From contig JAEWER010000005.1 of assembly GCA_023389255.1 (NCBI GenBank), forward strand, positions 1 to 59,983: a stretch of DNA of 59,983 nucleotides, given 5' to 3'. Shown here piece after piece: positions 41,912-51,129 of the stretch. Origin of the DNA: Bacillota bacterium (lineage in GTDB: Bacteria; Bacillota; Clostridia; Saccharofermentanales; DTU023). The position numbers and the translations under genes are program-made. The number at the start of each line of letters is the position of its first letter. The stretch's first letter is position 1. The notes beneath the pieces were generated by a model. It saw nothing but the letters and a program-made list of their open reading frames with translations. It was not told the DNA's origin and ran no database searches.

Positions 41912-43147
41912 ATGAAACATGATCTCAATAAATATGCAGAGTTGGTGATCAGCCAAGGTCTGCGCATCAAAGAAGGCGATCGTTTGGTGATACGCGGTGG
42001 CGTTGATATGGAGCCTTTTTTGCTCAGATTAACAGAGCAGGCGTATAAACACGGTGCCAGCGAAGTAAGAATTGATTGGCGTTCACAAGAGATGAGCAAA
42101 CTACACTTTGCCTATAGAACCAATGAAGAACTACAAGAAGTAGATAAATTCTTGGTAGATCGTGAATTAGATGCTATCAACAAGAAATATAAATATTTGA
42201 GTGTCGTGGGTGAAGACCCCAACGGTTTAGCGGATGCCGATCAGAAAAAAGTGATGATTGCTCGCCAAGCGTCTGCCAAAGCGTTATTTGAATTTTCGAA
42301 GAAGATGATGGCAAACTACACGTCCTGGTGTGTAATTGGTTGTGCAACACCAGCCTGGGCAAAAGCTCTCTTTCCTGAGCTTAAACCACACGAGGCTTTA
42401 GAAAAACTTTGGGACTTGATTTTCTATACCATGCGCTTAGATCAAGCAGATCCAGTCAAGGCTTGGGAAGAACATATTAACAGTTTGAAAAAGCGTTCAA
42501 GCTGGTTAAATGAGCAGCAATTTACCACTTTGCATTACCGTACTAAGCAAGGTACAGATTTACACTTAGGGCTTGCCGAGGGTTATAAATTCATCGGAGC
42601 AGACGAACATAACAGCGATGGTGAGCTCTTCATTGCTAATATGCCCACAGAAGAAGTCTTCAGTATGCCCCATGCCCAGCGTGTAGATGGTGTGGTTTAC
42701 AACACCAAGCCACTCAATCTGAACGGGACATTAGTTGATGATTTCCACCTGACTTTTGCAGACGGTAAAGTAGTTGATTTTGCTGCTGGTAAAGGATATG
42801 AAGCTCTAGCAAACTTGCTCGACATGGATGAGGGAGCACGTCGTTTAGGTGAAGTTGCATTGGTCCCCTATCATTCACCAATTTCACTCACTGGTGAGTT
42901 ATTCTGCCACACTCTCTTTGATGAGAATGCTTCCTGTCACTTAGCCTTAGGCAAAGCTTATCCTACAACTAACGAACATGGTCATACTAAGAGTGAAGAT
43001 GAGCTCAAGGAAATGGGTATGAATGTTTCGCTCATTCACGTCGATTTCATGATCGGTGACGAAAGCCTAGAAATTGACGGCGAAACAAAAGATGGCAAAA
43101 TGGTTCCCGTGTTTAGAAATGGCGATTTTGTGATCGATCAAGAGTAG
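41912..43147 (+). CDS. Aminopeptidase of family M29 (AmpS/PepS/aminopeptidase T type)
   Basis: 411 residues. A dinuclear-metal exopeptidase acting in the cytoplasm on short peptides. The C-terminal half has the family's LTGELFCHTLFDENASCHLALG with metal-binding Glu and His, and a later HVDFMIG. ATG 41912 follows GGAGG directly; the longer frame from GTG 41900 would swallow that site. It is monocistronic, with its own terminator. Confidence 0.93.
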   Translation: MKHDLNKYAELVISQGLRIKEGDRLVIRGGVDMEPFLLRLTEQAYKHGASEVRIDWRSQEMSKLHFAYRTNEELQEVDKFLVDRELDAINKKYKYLSVVGEDPNGLADADQKKVMIARQASAKALFEFSKKMMANYTSWCVIGCATPAWAKALFPELKPHEALEKLWDLIFYTMRLDQADPVKAWEEHINSLKKRSSWLNEQQFTTLHYRTKQGTDLHLGLAEGYKFIGADEHNSDGELFIANMPTEEVFSMPHAQRVDGVVYNTKPLNLNGTLVDDFHLTFADGKVVDFAAGKGYEALANLLDMDEGARRLGEVALVPYHSPISLTGELFCHTLFDENASCHLALGKAYPTTNEHGHTKSEDELKEMGMNVSLIHVDFMIGDESLEIDGETKDGKMVPVFRNGDFVIDQE

Positions 43148-43167
43148 TACTAATATCTCTTAAAAGT

Positions 43168-43199
43168 AAAAGGCTCTGTCAATTTTGACAGAGCCTTTT
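43168..43199 (+). terminator. Bidirectional terminator between the aminopeptidase and lipase-like genes
   Basis: A perfect 15-bp inverted repeat (43168-43182 with 43185-43199) with A and T ends; it serves the two convergent genes. Confidence 0.95.
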
Positions 43200-43226
43200 G
43201 TTTAGCTTATTAACTAGTTGATTTTC

Positions 43227-46200
43227 TTATGCTTCCCTTCTGCGATGCAAGGTAACCGCAACTCCCACAGCTAGTAGTGAAGCTAAAAGCAAGAGCGTAA
43301 CAACAGAGGTGTTAGATTTTTCACCTGTCTTAGCTAATTTATGCTTTTGACTGTTGGCTGGAGTCGTTGTTTTCACACTAACAAGTTCTTGTGTATTACT
43401 TGCACTAGAAGTTAATTGTGCTGTTGAAGCTACAGTTTCAGAAGTGGTAGTTTGAGTACCTGTAGCTACTGTTTTAGTGGTTTCTAAGCCAGTCTTACTT
43501 GTTGTTGGCTTTACTTCAGACACGGAAGTGTTAATAGTAGTTGAAGTAGCAGTGGTAGGAGCAGATGTAGTAGGAATGGTTATAGAAGGCTCCGGCAAAT
43601 CGGGATCGGGAGTAGGAATGACTGGCTCTGGATCCGGTTCGGGAGTTGGTTCTGGTGTAACTTCTATTTTTTCTAATTTAAGCACTGTAGTGCTACCAGG
43701 TTTAACTTGTAACTTGTTTTCTTCACCTGCTACTAGTTTATAGCTCTCAGGTAGTGGTACTAAACTTACATCGATGAGCTCTTTTTCGCTCGGTTTAGTT
43801 ATGACTTGATAGGTATTGAGTAATTGGTCGTTTTGCGCATCACGGTATTCAACCACTGTCACTACTTTTACAGCAGAACGTTTGACTTTGAGTGTTATCT
43901 CTTTATCTGCCAGCATTAAGTTGTCAGGAATCTCAGATAAGGCATCTGCGTTTTGTAACTCATACTTAAAGTCTTCGTCTACAGCACTCAAATCGGGTTT
44001 AGTCTGAGCATTTAGAGTTTCTTTATAACGTCCTGTTTGGCTGAAGCTGGTGAATACCTTATTTTCATTTGCAGAATAATCTTCAGCGGGAATTAGCATG
44101 CCCTGTTCATCTGTTAATTCGTAGTTATATTTAACAGTGATAGGCTCACCTACTAAAGTAATAGTTGTAGTAGATCCAGGTTTTACTTCAAGTTTATCTT
44201 GATCCTTATCGCTTACTACATAGTGTGCTGGCAACTTATCTGCGAGTGAAATATTTTCTTTTTCGCTCGGTTTGGTTTCCAGCTTAAGTTCGCCTAAGCT
44301 ATTGCCTGCACTATCTACAAATTTAACTAAAGTATTTACCTTCTTTTCTTTGCGTTCAATGCGAATGGCAAAATCCATATCTCCGTAGACGCTTTCATCG
44401 CTGATTGCCTCAAAGACTTCTGGAGTTAAGAGTTTATAGCTGTAATCTTCGTCAATTTCTTCAAGATTAGGTTTACTTAAAGCTTCTAGGCCTTGTTTGT
44501 ATCGTACTTGCTTGGTGAAATCTTGGAAAGCTGCTTGTTCTTTGGCACTTAATTTTTCTTGGGGTATAGTTTTACCAGCTTCATCTAATAAGATATAGTG
44601 CCAACTCAAAGTTACGGGAACACCTTGGAGCAAGATAGTTGTGTTGCTACCGGGAGTTACCTGCAATTTACTTTCTTCTCCTGCCACTAATTCATACATA
44701 GGGGGCAAGTCTTGACCACTGATATCGATTGGATTTTTATCGCTGGGGCTACTGGTAAAGCTAAGTGTTTTGAGAATCTCTTGCGTCTTAACATCTTGAT
44801 ACTCAACACGAGTAGCGATCTTATGCTCGGTTCTACGTAGCTTAATTGCAATAGTTTTATTTTCTACTACATCCTGTGCCGGTAGAGGTTCAGTAGAATT
44901 AGGGTTTATTAACTCATAACTATAGTCGGGACTGACTTGGTTTAGATCCATCAGCTCAAAGGCTCCGACAGCCTGTTTGTAGCGAGCCTCTTTCACCACC
45001 GTAGAGAAAGCCTGTTGTTCTGCAGGAGTTAAAGCATCAGTGGCTATAACCTCATCTGCTTCATTCAAGATGACAAAGGTGTAAGTGACATTTAATTTTT
45101 CACCTTGCACCTTGATGCTCGTATGACTGCCAGGATCTAAGTTTAATTTGTCTTCTTCACCAGCTACAAGTTCATAATGTGCTGGGATTTTTTCTTTAGC
45201 AACTACGATCTTATCTTTTTCACTTTGCTTGGTAGTGAATTTGATGGTATCTAAGGTTGTGCCAGAATTGACATCCACGAAGCGCAGGGAGGTTTCAACT
45301 TTCTTTTCGCTTCGTTTAATCCTGATTACTAGTTCTTGATCTTTTGTCATCTGTTCAGCAGGAATTGCTGCTAAAACTTCTGGATTTAGCAGTTCGTAGA
45401 GATAGTCTTCAGATAGACTCTCTAAATTTGGCTTGTTGGTAGCAGTTAATTCCTCTTGATAACGTCCCTCACGGTTGAAATCTTGGAAAGTTTGTTTTTC
45501 TTGTTCACTTAAGCTGTTTAGAGCAAGTTTGGCGCCTGTTTCATCTACAATTTCGTATTTGTAGCTAATGGTGAGGGGTTCACCTCTGACGAGCAACTCA
45601 ATTGTGCTACCCGGCTTAATGTTTAATTTTTCATCTTGACCAGGCACTAAATTGTAATGCTCGGGTACTAATTTGTTATCGAAAGCGATGGTGTTTGTAT
45701 CGCTAGGCTTAGTCTGATACTCATGTGTCAACAACACAGTGCCTGTATTTTCCTGTAAAAGTTTTACTGTGGTTGTTAGCAATACTGGGATGCGACGCAA
45801 TTTAACATTAACTGTTTTATCTTCGGTTAAATCTTTAGGTGCGATAGCTGTTAGCGCCGAAGTATCTACTACTTCATAGCGGAAATCTACGTTGGGGCTC
45901 AAAGGAGTGGCTGGAACAGTGTATGCCTGATCATAACGGGTGCTCACTTGAGTATCTTTGAGTGCATCCTGCTCGTCTTTTCCTAAAGTATTGGTAGCAA
46001 CAGGAGAGTTGTTTTCATCGACTAAGTCATAGTGATAAGTAACAGTTACTGGCTTGCCTAAAGCCTTGAACGTAGTCGTGGTGCCATAAGTAGCACGTGC
46101 TCTACCACCAGTTAATTGAGCTGGGTCTATAACATAGTTGGTGGGAACATGAGTGGAAAAATCTACAGCTCCTAGAGCTTTTTCGCTTAAGGCGAAACGC

Positions 46201-47570
46201 TCTTGTTTGAGTTCGATATTTTCTGTTGTCACAAAACGCACATGGGATAGCTTATTAAACTCAATTAACATAATTTCAGGATCTTGATAGCCGATGCCTG
46301 AGAGACCACGGCGTTTGCCTACAGAAAACCCGGGTTGGTTGATGAATTTGTCTTCGAAGAAAGAGCGAGAAGAGTGTCCTTGATCTGAATTAGGTAATGC
46401 TATATATCCCTTGGGTGCACCTGTTACTGCAGTGACACTATCGTTTGCTACTACATAGTTACTGATCGGTAGTTCTTTGTTGATGATTTCAGATAAGCGC
46501 GCATATTCTTGAGTAGTAGGCGATAGATAACCAGCTACAATTTTGGGCGCATTGAAAGTGTAACTATGTTTGATACTGGTGTTATAAAACTTTTTTGGTT
46601 CCCAGTAGAGTTCATTGTTTTTAGTAAATCCATTTTTAGGATTGCCGTAGTAAAGACCTAGTGAATGAGCCGCAAAAAATTGAGTTAAATAACCACCAAG
46701 AGAATGTCCAGTTACGGTAAGATTTTTAATCTTATCTTGACGTGCATTTATAATTTTAGCTAAATCTACAGCGCTGGTTGCTTGATCGGGCCAAGTACCG
46801 AGCCCCAGTTTCGCATCTGAAGCTACGTCTTTATTATCTGAAGTACCTCTAATAGCTAAGATATAAGTTCCCTGTTTGAGGAAGGGTAGAGTTTTGTTGG
46901 AGAATTTGAACAAGGAAGCATCGAAACCTGTATCCCAATGGAAACTTTCTTCACGTTCCCAATAAGGACCCCATTCACGATTCATTAAGCGATATTCCAA
47001 GCGACCTTGTGTTTCGTTTTTACCTTTGTATAGTTCTTGATCAGATAAGGGTCTTTTACCCTCTAAAACTCGATTGATGTAATTGTCGTCTCTATAAGTT
47101 AGTTCTTGACCGATGATTGCATCTCTTGCGCTGACGTTCCAAGCAAGGGGATCTGAGTCTTCTTTATCGTTGTAGCCATCGCCATCGGTATCTGCCAAAC
47201 GAGGATGGCTTTTGTAATAGAGATAGGTTTTGCCATTCTTTTCGTAAGTGAAAAGCTCATCTTTGTTGGCTAAGCCATCTTGATCGTCATCAGCTGTTGG
47301 ATTCAGCGGACCATAATTGAAGAGCAAAGTATCTACGGTACCGTTTTCTAGAGTTATATCACCAGTTTTAATTTGTTGCGCTGTTGTGTTGTTCAAAGGG
47401 GTGATATTTGTGGGTATATCTTCAGCTTTGGTTGAAGTGGGGGCAATACTTAACCACGTTAAGCTGGCTATGCTACCCATGGCTAGAGCCACAAGAGCAC
47501 CACGCTTTAATTTATTGGTGAATGATATGGAACGCTCAGAGGAGCGTTTTTGATAAAAACTAACTTGCAT
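43227..47570 (-). CDS. Cell-wall-anchored lipase-like protein with five large repeats
   Basis: 1,447 residues. A long YSIRK-less signal peptide (about 1-50), two calcium-binding aspartate loops (DDDQDGLANKDE and DTDGDGYNDKED, about 92-140), then an alpha/beta-hydrolase domain of lipase class 3 type (about 150-480) with nucleophile S290 in TGHSLGGYL. Residues ~503-1298 are five tandem units of ~160 residues with a MucBP-like pattern. A Thr/Pro-rich linker precedes the sortase-type end LAKTGE, hydrophobic segment, RRRE. It should act on lipids or esters outside the cell and may stick to mucus. Monocistronic with its own terminator. Confidence 0.82.
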   Translation of the reverse strand: MQVSFYQKRSSERSISFTNKLKRGALVALAMGSIASLTWLSIAPTSTKAEDIPTNITPLNNTTAQQIKTGDITLENGTVDTLLFNYGPLNPTADDDQDGLANKDELFTYEKNGKTYLYYKSHPRLADTDGDGYNDKEDSDPLAWNVSARDAIIGQELTYRDDNYINRVLEGKRPLSDQELYKGKNETQGRLEYRLMNREWGPYWEREESFHWDTGFDASLFKFSNKTLPFLKQGTYILAIRGTSDNKDVASDAKLGLGTWPDQATSAVDLAKIINARQDKIKNLTVTGHSLGGYLTQFFAAHSLGLYYGNPKNGFTKNNELYWEPKKFYNTSIKHSYTFNAPKIVAGYLSPTTQEYARLSEIINKELPISNYVVANDSVTAVTGAPKGYIALPNSDQGHSSRSFFEDKFINQPGFSVGKRRGLSGIGYQDPEIMLIEFNKLSHVRFVTTENIELKQERFALSEKALGAVDFSTHVPTNYVIDPAQLTGGRARATYGTTTTFKALGKPVTVTYHYDLVDENNSPVATNTLGKDEQDALKDTQVSTRYDQAYTVPATPLSPNVDFRYEVVDTSALTAIAPKDLTEDKTVNVKLRRIPVLLTTTVKLLQENTGTVLLTHEYQTKPSDTNTIAFDNKLVPEHYNLVPGQDEKLNIKPGSTIELLVRGEPLTISYKYEIVDETGAKLALNSLSEQEKQTFQDFNREGRYQEELTATNKPNLESLSEDYLYELLNPEVLAAIPAEQMTKDQELVIRIKRSEKKVETSLRFVDVNSGTTLDTIKFTTKQSEKDKIVVAKEKIPAHYELVAGEEDKLNLDPGSHTSIKVQGEKLNVTYTFVILNEADEVIATDALTPAEQQAFSTVVKEARYKQAVGAFELMDLNQVSPDYSYELINPNSTEPLPAQDVVENKTIAIKLRRTEHKIATRVEYQDVKTQEILKTLSFTSSPSDKNPIDISGQDLPPMYELVAGEESKLQVTPGSNTTILLQGVPVTLSWHYILLDEAGKTIPQEKLSAKEQAAFQDFTKQVRYKQGLEALSKPNLEEIDEDYSYKLLTPEVFEAISDESVYGDMDFAIRIERKEKKVNTLVKFVDSAGNSLGELKLETKPSEKENISLADKLPAHYVVSDKDQDKLEVKPGSTTTITLVGEPITVKYNYELTDEQGMLIPAEDYSANENKVFTSFSQTGRYKETLNAQTKPDLSAVDEDFKYELQNADALSEIPDNLMLADKEITLKVKRSAVKVVTVVEYRDAQNDQLLNTYQVITKPSEKELIDVSLVPLPESYKLVAGEENKLQVKPGSTTVLKLEKIEVTPEPTPEPDPEPVIPTPDPDLPEPSITIPTTSAPTTATSTTINTSVSEVKPTTSKTGLETTKTVATGTQTTTSETVASTAQLTSSASNTQELVSVKTTTPANSQKHKLAKTGEKSNTSVVTLLLLASLLAVGVAVTLHRRREA
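43676..46065 (-). repeat. Five tandem ~480-bp repeat units inside the lipase-like gene
   Basis: Units begin near 46060, 45580, 45100, 44620 and 44140 and end near 43680. Each encodes a strand such as GEPITVKYNYELTDE, an acidic helix-like stretch, a DKEITLKVKR strand, and a segment ending LVAGEE-KLQV-PGSTT. The units are clearly related in protein but diverged in DNA, so they are old duplications. Confidence 0.85.
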
Positions 47571-47685
47571 ATCTTAACTCTTTCATTAGATTAGCGAATT
47601 ACTTAGTAAATCGCCGAGTGTGCCTAGAAATAGGCACACTAATGGAAAATAAATTTTATCAGATAGCAAAAACTATAGCTATGCT

Positions 47686-47724
47686 TGCTAAAAATAAAAT
47701 GCTACTCACGAGAGAGTAGCATTT
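47686..47724 (-). terminator. Terminator of the DUF4015-type gene
   Basis: On the minus strand an 11-bp stem (47714-47724 with 47697-47707) and 6-nt loop are followed by TATTTTTA. It lies 28 bp past the stop at 47752. Confidence 0.9.
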
Positions 47725-47751
47725 CGTTTTCAGCCTTAGGCAAAGTATTAC

Positions 47752-49173
47752 TTAAAAATTTAAGGGTGGATAAGTATCACCAGCATTCCAGAGAATCCAC
47801 TCGTCGATGCCTTGTTCTTCCAAAGCCCTTATCTGTTCTTTTATTTCTTCAGTGCCATAATGCATGTAATAACCATCTGGCAAATATTCTGCCGTAAAGG
47901 CTTGTAAGTAAGGTCTGATATGAGCAAACTCATTTCTATCAATATTGCGATCTCCATCGACTATGGCACCTTCGATTACTTCGTATGGATGCAGATCAGG
48001 CTTTTCAAAAAAACCATCGCCAATGTAGCTACCGATGCCATTGCCAGTATAGTGACTAGAGCTGTTGGCATAGTGAGAGGGATAAATCATAGGACAGATA
48101 TTATCTTGTCCATTCATACCAATAATATCCCAATTCTGACCGATGGCTTTACCGTCTTCGGCGCTGGTCATAACGATGGAGAATAAATCCATACCAAGAG
48201 GAACACCTAAGTTATGGTTAATTTCGATAGTCGCAGTCTGTAAAAAGCGATTGAGTGCTTGGTAGCGTTCGGGGGTGGCGTCTGGCTCGCCGAAATAGGG
48301 TTCTTCATTTTCCGATGGTGAACCAGAGGGGAAACGCACATAGTCAAACTGAATTTCATCGACGCCACGACTGACGGCATCTTTACCGATATCGATTAAG
48401 TATTGCCACACTTCTTTTTTATAGGGGCTAGCAAAACTCTTATCACCATCCAAAGGAAAGTGCAACGGATTGCCTTTTTTATCAGAGATGCAGAGATCAG
48501 GACGTTTTTCGGTCAATACGGAATCATTGAAACAAACTAACCTGCCGATAACTCTTAGCCCCGCATCGTGACAACGCTTAACTACGGCCTCTAAATCGTA
48601 GGGATTGATGATAGCGCCGATATCCTGTGCCAATTTTACATTGGTATTAAAAGCAACTGACCACTCGGTCTTGATGTCAATAACTAAGGCGTTGACTGAA
48701 GATCCTTTCACTAGATTTAAGTAATAATCCATATTGAAAGGGTTATAGCAATAAATGGCGTGAGTTTTAACGTGTTCAGGCTTCTTAGTTGCTGTGATTT
48801 CAGGTAGCTTGCCAAAGTAATCTTCGATCATTTTTTCCGTTTCATCGCCTTCTAACTTAGGCATAACAATGGCGCCGTTAGCAGATTTGGCGAGCACCTC
48901 TGAATCAGCAACCGCTTGATTTGGTTGAGTAGTATTTGCAGATGAACTGGTATCGCTTGCTCCTGTCTTGGCTGTTTGCTTAGGTGCGATAGAAGTTGAT
49001 GCTGCTTGAATCTTAGCTTCTTTAGCTAATTTTTCCATTTGGCGTTGATAATATCCTGGAAATAGCTCAAAACGGTATTGCCAGGCGATAAAGCAGAGCA
49101 TGATTACAATTAACAAACTGCAAATACCGGTTATTAAATGCGCTCGATGGCGACGTTGATAACTAGAAAGCAT
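47752..49173 (-). CDS. Membrane-anchored DUF4015-type putative glycoside hydrolase
   Basis: 473 residues. A basic N terminus, one membrane helix (about 12-32), a Ser/Thr/Ala-rich linker, then a TIM-barrel-like domain (about 135-473) with ALVIDIKTEWSV, GLRVIGRLVCFND, DEIQFDYVRFPSG and PMIYPSHY. This layout is that of the putative glycoside hydrolase family DUF4015; the D and E of DEIQFDYVRFP are candidate catalytic residues. The substrate is unknown. ATG 49173 follows AGGAG; an earlier in-frame ATG at 49203 lacks a site. Confidence 0.8.
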   Translation of the reverse strand: MLSSYQRRHRAHLITGICSLLIVIMLCFIAWQYRFELFPGYYQRQMEKLAKEAKIQAASTSIAPKQTAKTGASDTSSSANTTQPNQAVADSEVLAKSANGAIVMPKLEGDETEKMIEDYFGKLPEITATKKPEHVKTHAIYCYNPFNMDYYLNLVKGSSVNALVIDIKTEWSVAFNTNVKLAQDIGAIINPYDLEAVVKRCHDAGLRVIGRLVCFNDSVLTEKRPDLCISDKKGNPLHFPLDGDKSFASPYKKEVWQYLIDIGKDAVSRGVDEIQFDYVRFPSGSPSENEEPYFGEPDATPERYQALNRFLQTATIEINHNLGVPLGMDLFSIVMTSAEDGKAIGQNWDIIGMNGQDNICPMIYPSHYANSSSHYTGNGIGSYIGDGFFEKPDLHPYEVIEGAIVDGDRNIDRNEFAHIRPYLQAFTAEYLPDGYYMHYGTEEIKEQIRALEEQGIDEWILWNAGDTYPPLNF

Positions 49174-49274
49174 ATCTTCTCCTGTTTTCGTGCTTGGGCT
49201 CATTATATAACTAGTCCTTAATGCTATACTTCACATAAGAAACATCAAGCAGAAATATATTGAGGATAGATGTC

Positions 49275-49712
49275 ATGTTAAAACGTGAATGTGTTGGAGG
49301 TATCGTCTTTTTCGCCGATACAGTGCTCTTGATCAAAAATGATAAAGATGAGTGGAGCTTTCCCAAAGCAGTGATTAGAAACGTAGAAAGTGAAGCTACT
49401 ACCGTTGCAGTTGATTGCGTCATGCAAGAGACTCAAGTTAAAGCATATATTTTGTCACGTGCAGGTAAAACCAACTATGAGTTTTACTCAATAACTAGGA
49501 AGAAACCTGTGGCAAACAGCATTGAATGGTACATTATGTCAGCACAAACTGATGATGCAACGCCAAATCTAGCAGGCGGTATTATGGAAGCTGTTTTTGT
49601 TCCTGTAGCTGAGGCTTTAGAACAAGTTACTTATACGCAGGATAGGAGTTTGCTTGCGGTTGCCTATCAAAAGTATTGTGAGCTTAACGAACGTGAACAA
49701 GCTCGTCAGTAG
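49275..49712 (+). CDS. Degenerate Nudix-fold protein
   Basis: 145 residues. The fold pattern is Nudix (CVGGIVFF, VLLIKNDKDEWSFPKA). The Nudix box REUxEE, however, is broken: aligned residues are D47 for R, C48 for E and Q51 for E, with only E38 and E52 kept, and the box glycine is A32. Diphosphate hydrolysis is therefore doubtful. ATG 49275 follows GAGGA; an in-frame TTG lies at 49260. The YigZ gene follows after 30 bp, starting a run of same-strand genes. Confidence 0.65.
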   Translation: MLKRECVGGIVFFADTVLLIKNDKDEWSFPKAVIRNVESEATTVAVDCVMQETQVKAYILSRAGKTNYEFYSITRKKPVANSIEWYIMSAQTDDATPNLAGGIMEAVFVPVAEALEQVTYTQDRSLLAVAYQKYCELNEREQARQ

Positions 49713-49742
49713 TTTGCAGGCCACTAAATATAATCCCCAAAC

Positions 49743-50384
49743 ATGAGTGTTAAACCGGAAACTTATTTCTCAGTTGCTCAGATTGCAAATTATGAGTTAT
49801 TGGATAAAAAATCTCGTTTTATTGGTGCTTGCGCCCCCGTGAAAACCGTGACGGAGGCACAAGAATTCATTGCTTTAGCCAAGACTAAGTACCCCGATGC
49901 AAGGCATCATTGTTATGCCTGGATAGTCCAAGAAGAGCAGAGAATGGAACGTTTCTCTGACGATGGAGAGCCACAAGGAACAGGTGGAAAACCTATTCTG
50001 GATTGTTTGCAGCATGCCAAATTAATTAATGTGGCTGTAGTAGTTACCAGATATTTTGGCGGTATTTTGCTAGGGACGGGAGGTCTAACTAGAGCTTATG
50101 GTGGTTGTGCTAATGAAACTATAAGTAGAGCGGGTATAGTTTGCTATCGTTTAATGCGGATTTATACCGTGAGTTGTAGCTATAATTTAGCGGAAAAAGT
50201 TAGATTCCAATTGCAAAAAAGAGGGATTTGGCAAGAAGAGGCAACTTATCTGCAAGAAGTGAGTTGGCAGATTGCTCTGCCTGAAACACAAGAAGAAGAG
50301 ATAACTACAGTGATCGCCGATTTAACAGCAGGACAAGCTAAGTTAATTAAAGGTGATCTGCAATATATGGCTAGTTACAATTAA
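49743..50384 (+). CDS. YigZ/IMPACT-family protein
   Basis: 213 residues. N-terminal UPF0029 domain with ARHHCYAWIV, SDDGEPQGTGGKPIL and VVVTRYFGGILLGTGGLTRAYG, followed by the DUF1949-like C-terminal alpha/beta domain. The family is linked to translation and stress responses through IMPACT, but the bacterial role is not settled. It precedes yebC by 22 bp. Confidence 0.9.
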   Translation: MSVKPETYFSVAQIANYELLDKKSRFIGACAPVKTVTEAQEFIALAKTKYPDARHHCYAWIVQEEQRMERFSDDGEPQGTGGKPILDCLQHAKLINVAVVVTRYFGGILLGTGGLTRAYGGCANETISRAGIVCYRLMRIYTVSCSYNLAEKVRFQLQKRGIWQEEATYLQEVSWQIALPETQEEEITTVIADLTAGQAKLIKGDLQYMASYN

Positions 50385-50406
50385 GTTCTAGCTTTAAGGA
50401 GGAACA

Positions 50407-51129
50407 ATGTCAGGACATTCCAAGTGGAATAACATTAAACGCAGAAAAGAAGCGGTAGACGCCAAAAAAGGTAAAATCTTCACTAAATTAGGACGTGAAA
50501 TTCAACTTGCAGTTAAACAAGGCGGAGCTGATCCTAATTCCAATCGACAATTAGCAGATGCTATCAGCAGAGCTAAAGCAAATAACATGCCTAACGACAG
50601 CATTCAACGTTCAATTAAAAGAGCTGCTGGTTTAGATGGCAACAACGATTATGAAGAAGTTACTTATGAGGGATATGGTCCTGGTGGTGTAGCTGTTTTG
50701 GTGCGTACTCTCACAGATAACCGCAATCGTACTGCAGGTGAGGTACGTCATATCTTCGATAAATACGGCGGTAATCTAGGAACAACAGGTTGCGTAGCAT
50801 TCCAATTTGAACAAAAAGGTGTACTGGTTCTAGAAAAAGAGAATTATCCAGATGAAGAACAAGTGATGATGGATGCGATCGAAGCTGGCGCAGACGATGT
50901 GGAGATTGCCGATGAAGCCTACGAGATCATCACTGCACCTGATCAATACTATGCTGTGCAAGATGAGCTCAAAAATAGAGCTTACGAATTCGCCGATGTG
51001 TCTTTAGGTCCTGTAGCCAATACTTTTACAGAGATCACAGATGAAGAAGTGAATTTACAGCTAGATAAATTGCTGGACTTCTTAGAAGACATTGATGACG
51101 TGCAAGAGGTGTATAGCAACCGTGCCTAA
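50407..51129 (+). CDS. yebC: YebC/TACO1-family protein
   Basis: 240 residues, beginning with the invariant MSGHSKWNNIKRRKE and with the family's VTYEGYGPGGVA and HIFDKYGGNLG. Historically annotated as a transcription regulator; recent work on the family points to a translation role on difficult peptide stretches. AGGAGG precedes ATG 50407. It overlaps the next gene by 8 bp. Confidence 0.95.
   Translation: MSGHSKWNNIKRRKEAVDAKKGKIFTKLGREIQLAVKQGGADPNSNRQLADAISRAKANNMPNDSIQRSIKRAAGLDGNNDYEEVTYEGYGPGGVAVLVRTLTDNRNRTAGEVRHIFDKYGGNLGTTGCVAFQFEQKGVLVLEKENYPDEEQVMMDAIEAGADDVEIADEAYEIITAPDQYYAVQDELKNRAYEFADVSLGPVANTFTEITDEEVNLQLDKLLDFLEDIDDVQEVYSNRA

Noticed and set aside
43676..46065. CRISPR-like or DNA-level tandem repeat array
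   Set aside because: The ~480-bp periodicity is protein-coding, the DNA is diverged between units, and there are no short direct repeats with spacers.
49743..51129. YigZ-YebC pair as part of a defence system
   Set aside because: Both are widespread housekeeping families, and no nuclease, toxin or sensor gene is linked.
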